DNA from: Bacteroidota bacterium
GTDB taxonomy: Bacteria > Bacteroidota > Bacteroidia > Chitinophagales > Chitinophagaceae
DNA: 64,000 bases
Direction: 5' to 3'
NCBI GenBank assembly: GCA_018267575.1
Contig: JAFDYF010000100.1
Coordinates: 1-64,000 of the forward strand
Shown here: positions 35,789 to 43,971 of the stretch, piece by piece
Numbering within the stretch: position 1 is the first letter of the stretch
Layout of the letters: the number at the start of each line of letters is the position of its first letter
Notes under the pieces: model-generated
What the model was told of the DNA's origin: nothing
Seen by the model: the letters and a program-made list of their open reading frames with translations, nothing else
Databases searched by the model: none
Made by a program: the position numbers and the translations under genes

Positions 35789-37180
35789 TTATTTTTTCTT
35801 CATGCTGTAAAGTATTCGCTCCGTGCCAGGGATGGTTTGTTTTTTTTCAATTTCAAAATAGGTCGCGAAATGTGTTTCGAAAGCATCCGGGTCATAAGGT
35901 TTGTGGTAAACCGGTTTATTGGCGATCAAGATTTGTGATTTTGAATCAGAAATCGGCACAAACTCGATGATGAGTTGTTTTTTTACCAAATGAGCAAGCA
36001 TTTTGGCCACATCATAGAGTGGGATATTTTTGCTGAGCACCAGATGGTGTACCAATGCTAAGGCGGTAACTGTGTCAGCTACAGCACGTTCGGCAAAGGA
36101 TTTTCTTTCGGCATGGTTAAAACCCAAGGCCGGGGATGGGTTGGTCAGGTCAATGCATAAGGGTAATATCGAACCTATATTTTTCTCCTTTAATTCTAGG
36201 TAAAGTTTGTTCACACATTGGCTATCGAAATCAACAGCCACCACATCACTATTTTTTTCTGCCAGTATTTTTGAAAAATAGCCATCGTTGCAACCAATAT
36301 CCAGGGTACGTCCTTCATTGGCATTCTGGATGAATTCTCTGAAAATCTTTTCTTTTTCTGATAGATAGGATTGGCTCAAAATAGTTTCATCGTAATAATT
36401 GTTCCAAGTAGATTGGATGGAAGTCTCCACTTGCAAACTTTTGATAGTGCTTTGCAAGCTTTCTATCAATCTTAATAATTTCTCTTTGCTAAATACGATA
36501 GGCTTTTGTGTTGACGGACTGCTGTTTTGTTTGCTTACGGACGCTTGCAGAAACACATGCAGCCAGATATTTAGTTTAAAGCGGCTTTTGAAAGGTAGTA
36601 GCTTGGCCGTGGTAGTTGCAGGGATACCATCTAAATAAACCGCAAGCAGTTTTTGCGCATCCATTTTATGATAATGTGCTAACAAAAGAGGAAACAAAAA
36701 ACATTCGCAGAACTGTCTATAAGCAATCCAAGGTTTTGTTTCATCATAAGTTTCAAATGAAAGTGTGTCGATGAAAATTGGTTGCCCTTTATAAAACTGT
36801 ATATTGAACGGGGTGGCATCTTTTAAAACCATGCCTAGTTTTACGGAAATTTTCAAAACCCTTAATGTAGCTATTGCCGCATCCTTGAGTTCATCAAAAC
36901 TCCACTCATAAGGATAGCTGATAAAAGGCAATTGCTCCGGCAAAATAGTTTTATAGCTATTGCCTAATGGATTTACAGCATCCTGGATTTCAGTATGCGG
37001 AATCAGTAATTTTTTTTCGGTAAGTTTTTGATAAAGACCAGAGGACATCAATTTTTCGTAGTCCTGGGAATAGCAAGGGTTGATCTGCCGATAAAATTTT
37101 CCTTTGTCCGAAAATATATAACCGGAAGGGTCTCTAAATGAAGCGGGGTCGTGCTGAGCGTCATGAGCGACATTAGTCAT
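35789..37180 (-). CDS. Kinase-like plus SAM methyltransferase fusion protein
   Basis: A 463-residue protein with two parts. Residues 1-215 resemble a kinase-like fold: LKDATPFNIQFYKGQPIFID carries D121-x2-P-x-N126 and a later ID138, the spacing of the catalytic and metal loops of aminoglycoside-phosphotransferase/HipA-type kinases. From about residue 285 there is a class I methyltransferase: RTLDIGCNDGYFSKILA (SAM motif I, D294-G-C-N-D-G300), VVAVDFDSQCV, and ALALVHHLVLS. The C-terminus KPYDPDAFETHF resembles methyltransferases of surface-glycan clusters. The target is unknown. Its ATG overlaps the end of the small membrane gene upstream by 8 bp. Confidence 0.75.
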   Translation of the reverse strand: MTNVAHDAQHDPASFRDPSGYIFSDKGKFYRQINPCYSQDYEKLMSSGLYQKLTEKKLLIPHTEIQDAVNPLGNSYKTILPEQLPFISYPYEWSFDELKDAAIATLRVLKISVKLGMVLKDATPFNIQFYKGQPIFIDTLSFETYDETKPWIAYRQFCECFLFPLLLAHYHKMDAQKLLAVYLDGIPATTTAKLLPFKSRFKLNIWLHVFLQASVSKQNSSPSTQKPIVFSKEKLLRLIESLQSTIKSLQVETSIQSTWNNYYDETILSQSYLSEKEKIFREFIQNANEGRTLDIGCNDGYFSKILAEKNSDVVAVDFDSQCVNKLYLELKEKNIGSILPLCIDLTNPSPALGFNHAERKSFAERAVADTVTALALVHHLVLSKNIPLYDVAKMLAHLVKKQLIIEFVPISDSKSQILIANKPVYHKPYDPDAFETHFATYFEIEKKQTIPGTERILYSMKKK

Positions 37181-37337
37181 TATCTAAGGGGCCTTCCTTT
37201 TTACTTTTTGAAAAAAAAGATTTGACCTTTAACCACATATTCTTGAAGTAAAAGACTCCGGCCAAAACGCCTGCAATCAACATTTGCACCAGATAGGATC
37301 CGCTACCTGGATCGATATAAATAAAAAAAATTCTCAT
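37173..37337 (-). CDS. Small IDPGSG membrane protein (54 residues)
   Basis: ATG 37337-37335 opens a 54-codon frame that ends at TAA 37175-37173, overlapping the methyltransferase ATG. The product has a conserved-looking N-terminus YIDPGSGSYLVQ, one membrane span (MLIAGVLAGVFYF), and a basic tail (KNMWLKVKSFFSKSKK). Small proteins with this IDPG-S/T-GS pattern and span are known to me in Bacteroidota and other phyla beside such methyltransferases, but without assigned function. Translational overlap suggests the pair works together, perhaps with the small protein anchoring the methyltransferase at the membrane (inference). Confidence 0.8.
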   Translation of the reverse strand: MRIFFIYIDPGSGSYLVQMLIAGVLAGVFYFKNMWLKVKSFFSKSKKEGPLDND

Positions 37338-37613
37338 GCAAGTACAAAAGTTATAATGATTTAGTAAGATAATGCTTACTCTTTTTTTTTCCTAGTGGTC
37401 AATTGCTAATGCATTGTTATTGAAAGGAATCAGCATTCCAGCTAAAAAAGCCATTTAAACAATTTCCCACATGGTGTTGATAACTAACGAACTAATTATC
37501 CGCTGTCGTATATGGGCACTAAAGAATATTTTAGCTTTTTGGTTGCCAAATATGGTTAATACCCAAACGTGGTGACTAATCAGCCACCATGACCGCCTTC
37601 AAAAAAAGATGTT

Positions 37614-38732
37614 TTACAGGTAGCTTAGGTTGGTTTTGGGACTTAAAACCAACAGGGTTTCATACATTAATTCAATCGTGCGCTCAATATCGCTTTTGTG
37701 CAATAGCTCTACCGTAGTATGCATATAGCGTAAAGGGATAGAGATGAGTACCGAAGGGCAGCCGTCATTGGCATAAGCAAATGAATCGGTATCCGTTCCC
37801 GTGCTGCGTGACAGTGTGCGGTACTGAACTGCTATTTTCTTTTTTTCCGCTACATCCTGCACTATGTTCAGCAGTTTATTATGGATGGCTGGCGCATAGG
37901 CCAAGGAAGGTCCTTTGGCACAAACAATATCCCCTTCAATCGCTTTATTGATCATGGGGGTTGCGGTATCATGCGTAACATCGGTAACGATTGCAATATC
38001 TGGCTTTATACGCCTTGCGATCATTTCAGCACCACGAAGTCCAATTTCTTCCTGTACTGCGTTCACAATATAGAGCGCAAAAGGCAATTGTTTTTTGTTT
38101 TCCTTTAATAAACGGGCTACCTCTGCAATCATAAAACCGCCAATACGGTTGTCAAAAGCACGTCCAACATAATAGTCGTGTGCCAGTTCATCGAATCCAT
38201 CTTGATAGGTAGCCACGGCTCCAATATGGATGCCCAAGTCTTCCACTTCTTTTTTAGTTCTGGCGCCACAGTCCAAAAAAAGATTATCTACTTTAGGCGT
38301 AGGTTCTTTTGATTCTGGGTTGCTGAGCCTGGTGTGTATGGCTGGCCAGCCAAAAACGGCTTTCACGGCACCCTTCTTGCCATGTATCAATACACGTTGA
38401 CTGGGGGCAATCTGATGATCGACACCTCCATTACGCTTTAGATAAATCAAGCCTTCAGGAGTTATATAATTTACAAACCAACTGATTTCATCTGCATGTG
38501 CTTCAATCACCACCTTGAAATTGGCTTTGGGATTGATTACGCCAACTGCTGTTCCATAAGGATCTGTGAACTGCGTGTCCACATAAGGTTTCAAATATTC
38601 TAGCCATAATTTTTGCCCACTGGTTTCAAAACCCACTGGAGAGGCATTGTTGATATAGTTCTTTAAAAAAGTAAATGAACGTTCTGTGATGATGGATGGT
38701 TTCTTTGCCTTGCTGCTCTTGCTTTTTGCCAT
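37614..38732 (-). CDS. M42 family metallopeptidase (aminopeptidase/endoglucanase-like)
   Basis: A 372-residue cytosolic di-zinc peptidase. The start MAKSKSSKAKKP is used; an ATG seven codons upstream is possible. Metal and catalytic residues of M42 are in order: EAHADEISWF (His, Asp), VGRAFDNRIGG (bridging Asp), AVQEEIGLRGA (catalytic Glu pair), VTDVTHD and YMHTTVELLH (last His). M42 enzymes such as YpdE/FrvX/TET are oligomeric aminopeptidases; the old endoglucanase label is not supported. It lies 28 bp behind the UbiA-like gene. Confidence 0.9.
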   Translation of the reverse strand: MAKSKSSKAKKPSIITERSFTFLKNYINNASPVGFETSGQKLWLEYLKPYVDTQFTDPYGTAVGVINPKANFKVVIEAHADEISWFVNYITPEGLIYLKRNGGVDHQIAPSQRVLIHGKKGAVKAVFGWPAIHTRLSNPESKEPTPKVDNLFLDCGARTKKEVEDLGIHIGAVATYQDGFDELAHDYYVGRAFDNRIGGFMIAEVARLLKENKKQLPFALYIVNAVQEEIGLRGAEMIARRIKPDIAIVTDVTHDTATPMINKAIEGDIVCAKGPSLAYAPAIHNKLLNIVQDVAEKKKIAVQYRTLSRSTGTDTDSFAYANDGCPSVLISIPLRYMHTTVELLHKSDIERTIELMYETLLVLSPKTNLSYL

Positions 38733-38759
38733 TGTATTATAATTGAACTTCAAAAATAG

Positions 38760-39608
38760 TTAAATCTGGAAGATTATCATCAATAAGCCAGAAAGCATCA
38801 TGAGGCCATCCAACAGAAAATAATAGAGATAGTCTGAAAAATGTTTCTTTGAATAGTTATATATAAAGGCCAGGATGATGCCCGGTATCAACAAAATAAT
38901 AATGGTGGCTATCGAGAAATGGAACCAATACAGCAGTAAGGTAGAAAGCGCAAATATGATCAATGAAATCCAGAAAATAATATTGACACCTCGTTCATTA
39001 AAATAAGTAATCAGGCTGCGGATGCCTTGGTTCTTATCATCTTCCCGGTCGCGGTAATCGAAAAGTATACAGATGGCATAGATGAGAAAGGAACGACTGC
39101 AGGCAAATAATACATGCACCAGTTTCAATTGGTCGGTTGCAGTGAAAATGGGAAGCATGGTTGTCACAAACATCCAGACAAAGGCTAGGAAAATGGTTTT
39201 TCCTATGGCCACGTTTTTAAGTTCCTTAAAAAAAGTCTGTGGCAATTTGGGTGCTGAATACAAAAAAGTAACAAAACCCGAAAAGCACAATGCCATCCAA
39301 TGTTCACGGAGCACAAAAAAATAATAAATGGCCCCAACGAGCCCCATCATGGTCAATACTAAATGAAGTCCTTTATGGTCCTGCGTCCACTGGCTGCGGA
39401 TAGAAGAATTAACCGATTCAGGTGTAAGGTACCAATGGAAATTATAGCTGCAGATGGTAGAAAAGAAAACAAAGGCCATTAGATGGATCGAGGAATTGCC
39501 ATTAAAGAAAAGGCTATTGGTCTGATACACCATTAGAACAGCGCATAAGGAAATATACAAACTGCTAAAAAGAAAAAAATGGAAAAACTTTATAAACATG
39601 CGACTCAT
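38760..39608 (-). CDS. UbiA-like polytopic membrane protein
   Basis: A 282-residue protein with about eight membrane spans. The second Asp-rich motif of UbiA prenyltransferases seems present (CILFDYRDREDDKNQG near residue 190), but the first NDxxDxxxD motif is not seen; its place near residue 55 has CSYNFHWYLTPE instead. Prenyl transfer is therefore doubtful. Similar proteins occur in Bacteroidota without known function. Its ATG overlaps the stop of the lipoprotein gene by one base (TAATG), so the two are coupled. Confidence 0.65.
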   Translation of the reverse strand: MSRMFIKFFHFFLFSSLYISLCAVLMVYQTNSLFFNGNSSIHLMAFVFFSTICSYNFHWYLTPESVNSSIRSQWTQDHKGLHLVLTMMGLVGAIYYFFVLREHWMALCFSGFVTFLYSAPKLPQTFFKELKNVAIGKTIFLAFVWMFVTTMLPIFTATDQLKLVHVLFACSRSFLIYAICILFDYRDREDDKNQGIRSLITYFNERGVNIIFWISLIIFALSTLLLYWFHFSIATIIILLIPGIILAFIYNYSKKHFSDYLYYFLLDGLMMLSGLLMIIFQI

Positions 39609-40060
39609 TACTGCGACAAGATGACAATTTTGCCAGACTTTACGGTGTCACTAGTAATGTTTGGAAACACTTTCGCAACAAAATTAAAGATGGCGGTATC
39701 GTTTTGGGCTGTAGCTGGATCGGCAAGATAAGCATAGCCATTGATGAGCTGCCTAGCAAAAGTCAATTGTAAATCCCCAGCATTATTGGAACTGGTAAAA
39801 TTGGGGATGGCAAAAGAATCGGCCTGGAATTCATTGACGCTTCCCCTTTGGTTCAGATTGAGCACATGTTTGATCACAATCAAGGTATCATTGCCATTTC
39901 CCGTAAGGTTGGTAAAACCAAGATCGATGGAAAAAAGATCAGACCTGGAAATCACATCAGGCCCAATTGATTTTAATTTGATCTGCGGTTTGCCGCCGCC
40001 ACTTTTTGTACAGGCAATGGCTGTAACCAAGATGGCAAGTAGTAGATATCTCAATTTCAT
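39608..40060 (-). CDS. Small lipoprotein of unknown function
   Basis: A 150-residue protein. The start MKLRYLLLAILVTAIAC is chosen because it gives a lipoprotein signal with the cleavage cysteine at residue 17; a longer frame extends upstream into non-signal sequence. The mature part is beta-rich (SRSDLFSIDLGFTNLTGNGNDTLIVI) and looks like a single sandwich domain. I do not recognise the family. It is divergent from the LuxE-like gene and coupled to the UbiA-like gene downstream. Confidence 0.7.
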   Translation of the reverse strand: MKLRYLLLAILVTAIACTKSGGGKPQIKLKSIGPDVISRSDLFSIDLGFTNLTGNGNDTLIVIKHVLNLNQRGSVNEFQADSFAIPNFTSSNNAGDLQLTFARQLINGYAYLADPATAQNDTAIFNFVAKVFPNITSDTVKSGKIVILSQ

Positions 40061-40139
40061 GGTATCGATTATGCTTACAAACCTACGAGATTTTTGATGA
40101 AAAGGTTTACTATTGCATTTACTTTTATATTTAGTTAGC

Positions 40140-41126
40140 ATGGCTACTGCGAGTGAAATCGGGCAAAAACTGTTTGCCATTGACAAAAATGGGTTCGATG
40201 AATTAGCCTTGGAAGTTTTCCGGTTTCAATATCAGTTCAATAAACTTTATGCTTCATATGTCGACACTCTTTCTGTGCATGTGGAGAATGTTCGAAAGCT
40301 CACTGATATTCCATTCCTGCCCATCCGGTTTTTTAAAACACAGGAAATAAAAACGACTTCTTTTGAAGCGGAAGCCATATTCGAAAGCAGTGGTACTACC
40401 CAAACGGTCAATAGCAAGCACCATGTCAAAGAGCTTGCCCTATATACTCAAAGTTTTACCAAGGGGTTTGAAAAATATTACGGTTCCATTGAGAACTGGT
40501 GCATTATTGGGTTGCTGCCCTCTTATCTGGAAAGGAAAAATTCATCCTTGGTTTCGATGGTGGATTATTTGGTAAAGAAAAGCCCAGACCCACGAAGCGG
40601 TTTTTATTTGTACGAACATGAAAGGCTTTACCAACTGCTAAAACAATTGGAATCGGAAGGTCGGCAAACCCTGCTCATTGGTGTAACTTTTGCATTGCTT
40701 GACTTTGCAGAGCAGTTTCCAATCCGGTTGAATCATACAACGGTTATGGAAACGGGTGGAATGAAGGGGCGGCGCAAAGAGCTGGCCCGTGAAGAAGCAC
40801 AAGCTATTTTAAAAAAGCAATTTAATATTCCCTTTGTGCATGCAGAGTATGGGATGACGGAACTGCTTTCACAAGCTTATTCAAAAGGGGGGGGGCTATT
40901 TGAACCCGTGCCTTGGATGAAAATGCTACTACGCAAAGAAGATGACCCCTTTGATGTACAGGAAAATGGTGCTGGCATTATGAATGTGATTGATCTGGCA
41001 AACCTCTATTCTTGCTCATTTATTGCCACCGATGATGTGGGCCAAATTTACCGTGACGGCAGTTTTGAAATTTCGGGCAGGGTAGATAATAGCGATATAC
41101 GTGGCTGTAGCTTGCTGATAATGTAG
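40140..41126 (+). CDS. LuxE/PaaK-like acyltransferase or acyl-protein synthetase
   Basis: A 328-residue protein starting at MATASEIGQKLF (an upstream ATG nine codons earlier is less likely). It shows IFESSGTTQT near residue 81, the serine/threonine-rich ATP loop of adenylate-forming enzymes, METGGMKGRRKEL near 207, and the VHAEYGMTELLSQAY motif near 236. This pattern matches LuxE-type acyl-protein synthetases, which activate fatty acids. In Bacteroidota such genes often sit by polysaccharide or lipid clusters. Here it is monocistronic and divergent from the lipoprotein/UbiA pair, which may be functionally linked. Confidence 0.78.
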   Translation: MATASEIGQKLFAIDKNGFDELALEVFRFQYQFNKLYASYVDTLSVHVENVRKLTDIPFLPIRFFKTQEIKTTSFEAEAIFESSGTTQTVNSKHHVKELALYTQSFTKGFEKYYGSIENWCIIGLLPSYLERKNSSLVSMVDYLVKKSPDPRSGFYLYEHERLYQLLKQLESEGRQTLLIGVTFALLDFAEQFPIRLNHTTVMETGGMKGRRKELAREEAQAILKKQFNIPFVHAEYGMTELLSQAYSKGGGLFEPVPWMKMLLRKEDDPFDVQENGAGIMNVIDLANLYSCSFIATDDVGQIYRDGSFEISGRVDNSDIRGCSLLIM

Positions 41127-41216
41127 TTGCTAACCAACCCACGTTAAGGAATAACCTCATTAACGCATTGTGTTTTAGTATTGTCCCCAACGATTAACAT
41201 TTTCTTTGCGTTATCA

Positions 41217-41248
41217 TTTGCTTCAGTGCATGAATTATGTTACCTTTG
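41217..41248 (+). promoter_or_regulatory. Consensus promoter of the 71-residue gene
   Basis: TTTG at 41217-41220, a 20-bp spacer and TACCTTTG at 41241-41248 form the best match to the Bacteroidota -33/-7 consensus in the window. The ATG is about 140 bp downstream, so a long 5' leader is predicted. Confidence 0.75.
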
Positions 41249-41387
41249 CAGCCGAATTCAAAGAGCACTAGTACTGTACTACAGTTGGGAGCCTAAACCG
41301 ACACTTTCTTATAACGATTCTTTAGTGCCATATTCCCAGAATTGCTCGGTAGACATTAATCGCACATTTTAAAAAAGGAGATAGATT

Positions 41388-41603
41388 ATGAAAGGGAATC
41401 TTATGTCCGCTCTGGTAGAGCTGGACCACGAAACAATGCAACATTTGGTTGCCGAAGTAAAAGAAACAATAGCTACAGATCTTGTTTTGGTTAAAACAGA
41501 GCCATCAAGTATCAAAGTTGTCGACCTATGGAAAATGAACAAGAAACGCAAATCAGCCATTCGAACATTTGCGCATAAAAGAAATCATATTCCATTTATT
41601 TAA
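41388..41603 (+). CDS. Short conserved-looking protein with own signals
   Basis: A 71-residue soluble protein, MKGNLMSALVELDHETMQHL at its start, acidic and helical in the first half, then lysine/arginine-rich (KMNKKRKSAIRTFAHKRNH). It is supported as a gene by three independent signals: a consensus promoter, a strong RBS (AAAGGAG at 41374-41380, 7 nt before ATG, rare here), and a terminator. The first half looks regulatory and the basic tail could bind nucleic acid. I recall similar short proteins in Chitinophagaceae but no function. Confidence 0.78.
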   Translation: MKGNLMSALVELDHETMQHLVAEVKETIATDLVLVKTEPSSIKVVDLWKMNKKRKSAIRTFAHKRNHIPFI

Positions 41604-41637
41604 GCGTCAATCATTATACAGCTTCAATTCTTTTATC

Positions 41638-41664
41638 AAGATCTTCCGAGGAAGATCTTTTTTT
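41638..41664 (+). terminator. Intrinsic terminator of the 71-residue gene
   Basis: AAGATCTTC (41638-41646) and GAAGATCTT (41651-41659) make a 9-bp stem with a 4-nt loop, followed by a T-run through 41664. Confidence 0.9.
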
Positions 41665-41758
41665 GTGTCAGGACTAAAATTAAATTTCGGATTTATAGAT
41701 TTAGGGATTTTGTGATTTCATGGGTTATTACTAAAAAAGAAACCCCCATTCACTAATC

Positions 41759-43537
41759 TCAGATGATTCCCATTTTCTGCATCAAGAAAGAGGCATTCTT
41801 ATTCTTGGCAACCCCTGGTTGTAATTTAAAATCAAAATGTAGCTCTCCTTTTTGTATCAGACTTTCGAAACAATAGTTTCTGATTTTTTCAGGTAGCGCA
41901 ACACTCATTTCACCCAAGGATAGATCATGTGTGGCAAAAAGAGTAAGACAATGATATTGTAACAGTTTACGGATGAATTGTTCCGAGCCATGCGTTTTAT
42001 CCTCTGAGTTGGTACCACGAAGGATTTCATCCACCAATACCAGTGCAGGTCTTCCTGATTCCAATTGTACAATAATCTGCTGAAGCCTTTTCAGTTCAGC
42101 CATAAAATAAGAGGTGTGGTCTAGCAAGGAATCGCTCACCCGAATGGAGGATAGGATATCCATAGGCGTAAAAGAAAAACGACTTGCACAAACAGGCATC
42201 CCGCATTGGGCCAATAATAGGTTGATGCCGACGGTGCGAAGAAAAGTAGTTTTTCCCGACATGTTCGATCCGGTGACCAATTGTAATTTTTCATTTAAAC
42301 CGATGGAAAAATCGTTTGGCACGCTTTCTTTTTCAGGGATAAGCGGGTGTGCCATTTGACTGGCTTGGATCAATAGACCCTCAGCAGCCAATTCGGGATA
42401 TGTATAACCCGGATGGTTAAACGCAAAGCAGGAGAGTGAGTTCAGGCTTTCAATCTTGCCTACACAATCAATATATCTTTCAAAATCATTTTTGTTTTTG
42501 AGTTTCCATTTTTCCAGTTCCATCACACATTGGATATCGTATATGATAAAGCTATTTAGCAGTATATTGGCAACAACATTCAATCTTTGGTCAAAAAAGG
42601 AACTGAGTTGCGATAGCTTATTTATGGATTGACTTGCCTGTTTGGCATCCTGCCCAAGCTGCTTCAATAATTCAGAATGGGTGATGTTGGCGTTGCTGAA
42701 AATTTTTAGAATATCAGCATATTGGTTGAGTATTTTTTGTTTTTCCCCAACTTGATTATGTTGATGATTGATGTACATCGCCTTGGATCCAGTAATAGCC
42801 CAACTGGCGATGATGCCCAACGACAATGCTAGGTAATTGTCGGTTTCCAAATAATATAGCAAAGCTCCCAGATTGAATAAAGGCAATATCCATCTTATTA
42901 TTTTCAGCCAAGGGCTATTTATCAATTTGATGGGAGTTTGAAGCCAATCCACGATGCTATAGAGGTTTCCGTCTTTTTCATTGTTCAGCAATCCATGGGC
43001 GGTTAATAATTGGCGGGTATCTATTTCCGAAGTCAACACTTTAATGGCCTGTTGATACTGTAGGATGCTTTGGTTTTGCAAAAGCGGATGGCTTAATTGG
43101 GCTGCCAGTTTTGCATCGCCATGACTGGTGGTGGTCCGGTTTATTAGATGGAAAAGGGAGCCTTTGCCAAATACATCCAAATCTTCAAAATAACTTTCAT
43201 GACTTTGGTGATTTTCACCGCTACCAAATTGGTTGGCATTGCCATGTAGGATAACCAGTTCGTTTTCATTAATAAAAAGCAGTTTTTCCTTTAATGCTTT
43301 TTTGTCTTTTAGAGTAAAATAGATTTTAACCAATAACAAAAACAGGATCAAAAAAACGGCTATCGCCAATAATAATAGGGGCTGCGACCCTTTTATAAAA
43401 TAATAAATACTTGCAACTAATAAAATAAAACCAGCCAGCCTGAGCAGGGCAATCAGGGTTAGCCTGTTTTTGATAATCTTTGCTTCCTTGCTATACTGGT
43501 CGGCTTTTTGGGCATATATTGAATCCAGAGAGTGCAT
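41759..43537 (-). CDS. Membrane-anchored MutS-family ATPase
   Basis: A 592-residue protein. Residues about 25-75 contain two hydrophobic spans (LTLIALLRLAGFILLVASIY and LLLLAIAVFLILFLLLVKIYF). The C-terminal 200 residues are a MutS ATPase: Walker A VTGSNMSGKTTFLRTVG, the SxxxxDxSYFMAEL-type segment DSLLDHTSYFMAELKRLQ, Walker B LVLVDEILRGTNSED and the ATHD switch. The core helical MutS domain III is present but the mismatch-binding and Smr domains are not. It is not canonical MutS or MutS2; a membrane role in DNA handling is inferred only. Confidence 0.85.
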   Translation of the reverse strand: MHSLDSIYAQKADQYSKEAKIIKNRLTLIALLRLAGFILLVASIYYFIKGSQPLLLLAIAVFLILFLLLVKIYFTLKDKKALKEKLLFINENELVILHGNANQFGSGENHQSHESYFEDLDVFGKGSLFHLINRTTTSHGDAKLAAQLSHPLLQNQSILQYQQAIKVLTSEIDTRQLLTAHGLLNNEKDGNLYSIVDWLQTPIKLINSPWLKIIRWILPLFNLGALLYYLETDNYLALSLGIIASWAITGSKAMYINHQHNQVGEKQKILNQYADILKIFSNANITHSELLKQLGQDAKQASQSINKLSQLSSFFDQRLNVVANILLNSFIIYDIQCVMELEKWKLKNKNDFERYIDCVGKIESLNSLSCFAFNHPGYTYPELAAEGLLIQASQMAHPLIPEKESVPNDFSIGLNEKLQLVTGSNMSGKTTFLRTVGINLLLAQCGMPVCASRFSFTPMDILSSIRVSDSLLDHTSYFMAELKRLQQIIVQLESGRPALVLVDEILRGTNSEDKTHGSEQFIRKLLQYHCLTLFATHDLSLGEMSVALPEKIRNYCFESLIQKGELHFDFKLQPGVAKNKNASFLMQKMGII

Positions 43538-43561
43538 AAAATGGTTTTTTCGCTTGCTTTA

Positions 43562-43588
43562 AAAATAAAAAAGCCACCGAACGGTGGC
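43562..43588 (-). terminator. Terminator of the 51-residue membrane gene
   Basis: GCCACCG (43573-43579) and CGGTGGC (43582-43588) form the stem, and an A-rich run at 43562-43572 gives the U-tract on the minus strand. It isolates the small gene from the MutS-like gene downstream. Confidence 0.8.
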
Positions 43589-43624
43589 GCAATAATTTAT
43601 TATCGAAAACAGCGTTCAATAGCA

Positions 43625-43780
43625 TTACATGATATCAAGCGCTTTTGCAAACCAGGTACACACGAAGGGCAGGCTTAAAATGCAAACGCCACCAATATAC
43701 CGGTAAAGCACAAAAAAAGCAACTACTGATAAAAGAAAAAGTATCCAATATAATCCGGTGGACTTTTTTGTTTCTTCCAT
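43625..43780 (-). CDS. Small two-span membrane protein (51 residues)
   Basis: The start MEETKKSTGLYW (43780) is favoured over a longer frame because the product then begins with a short charged segment and the upstream codons do not look coding. Two hydrophobic segments follow: ILFLLSVVAFFVLY and a glycine/cysteine-containing stretch (IGGVCILSLPFVCTWF) ending in KALDIM. It has its own terminator. The function is unknown. Confidence 0.7.
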   Translation of the reverse strand: MEETKKSTGLYWILFLLSVVAFFVLYRYIGGVCILSLPFVCTWFAKALDIM

Positions 43781-43971
43781 TGTTGAAAATTTGCACGAAA
43801 ATAGGGCAAAAGCTTTAATTAGAAAAGTGCTTATTCTAATTGAAAATAAAGTTGGGGAAATTGGGAACAAAAAGCTTGTATTATGGTCTATTATTTTGGA
43901 TTTGGTCAAATATGTAAAAAGAACGCATTATATTAGCCGCTCGATTATAGATCAAAACTTATTACCCGCCA

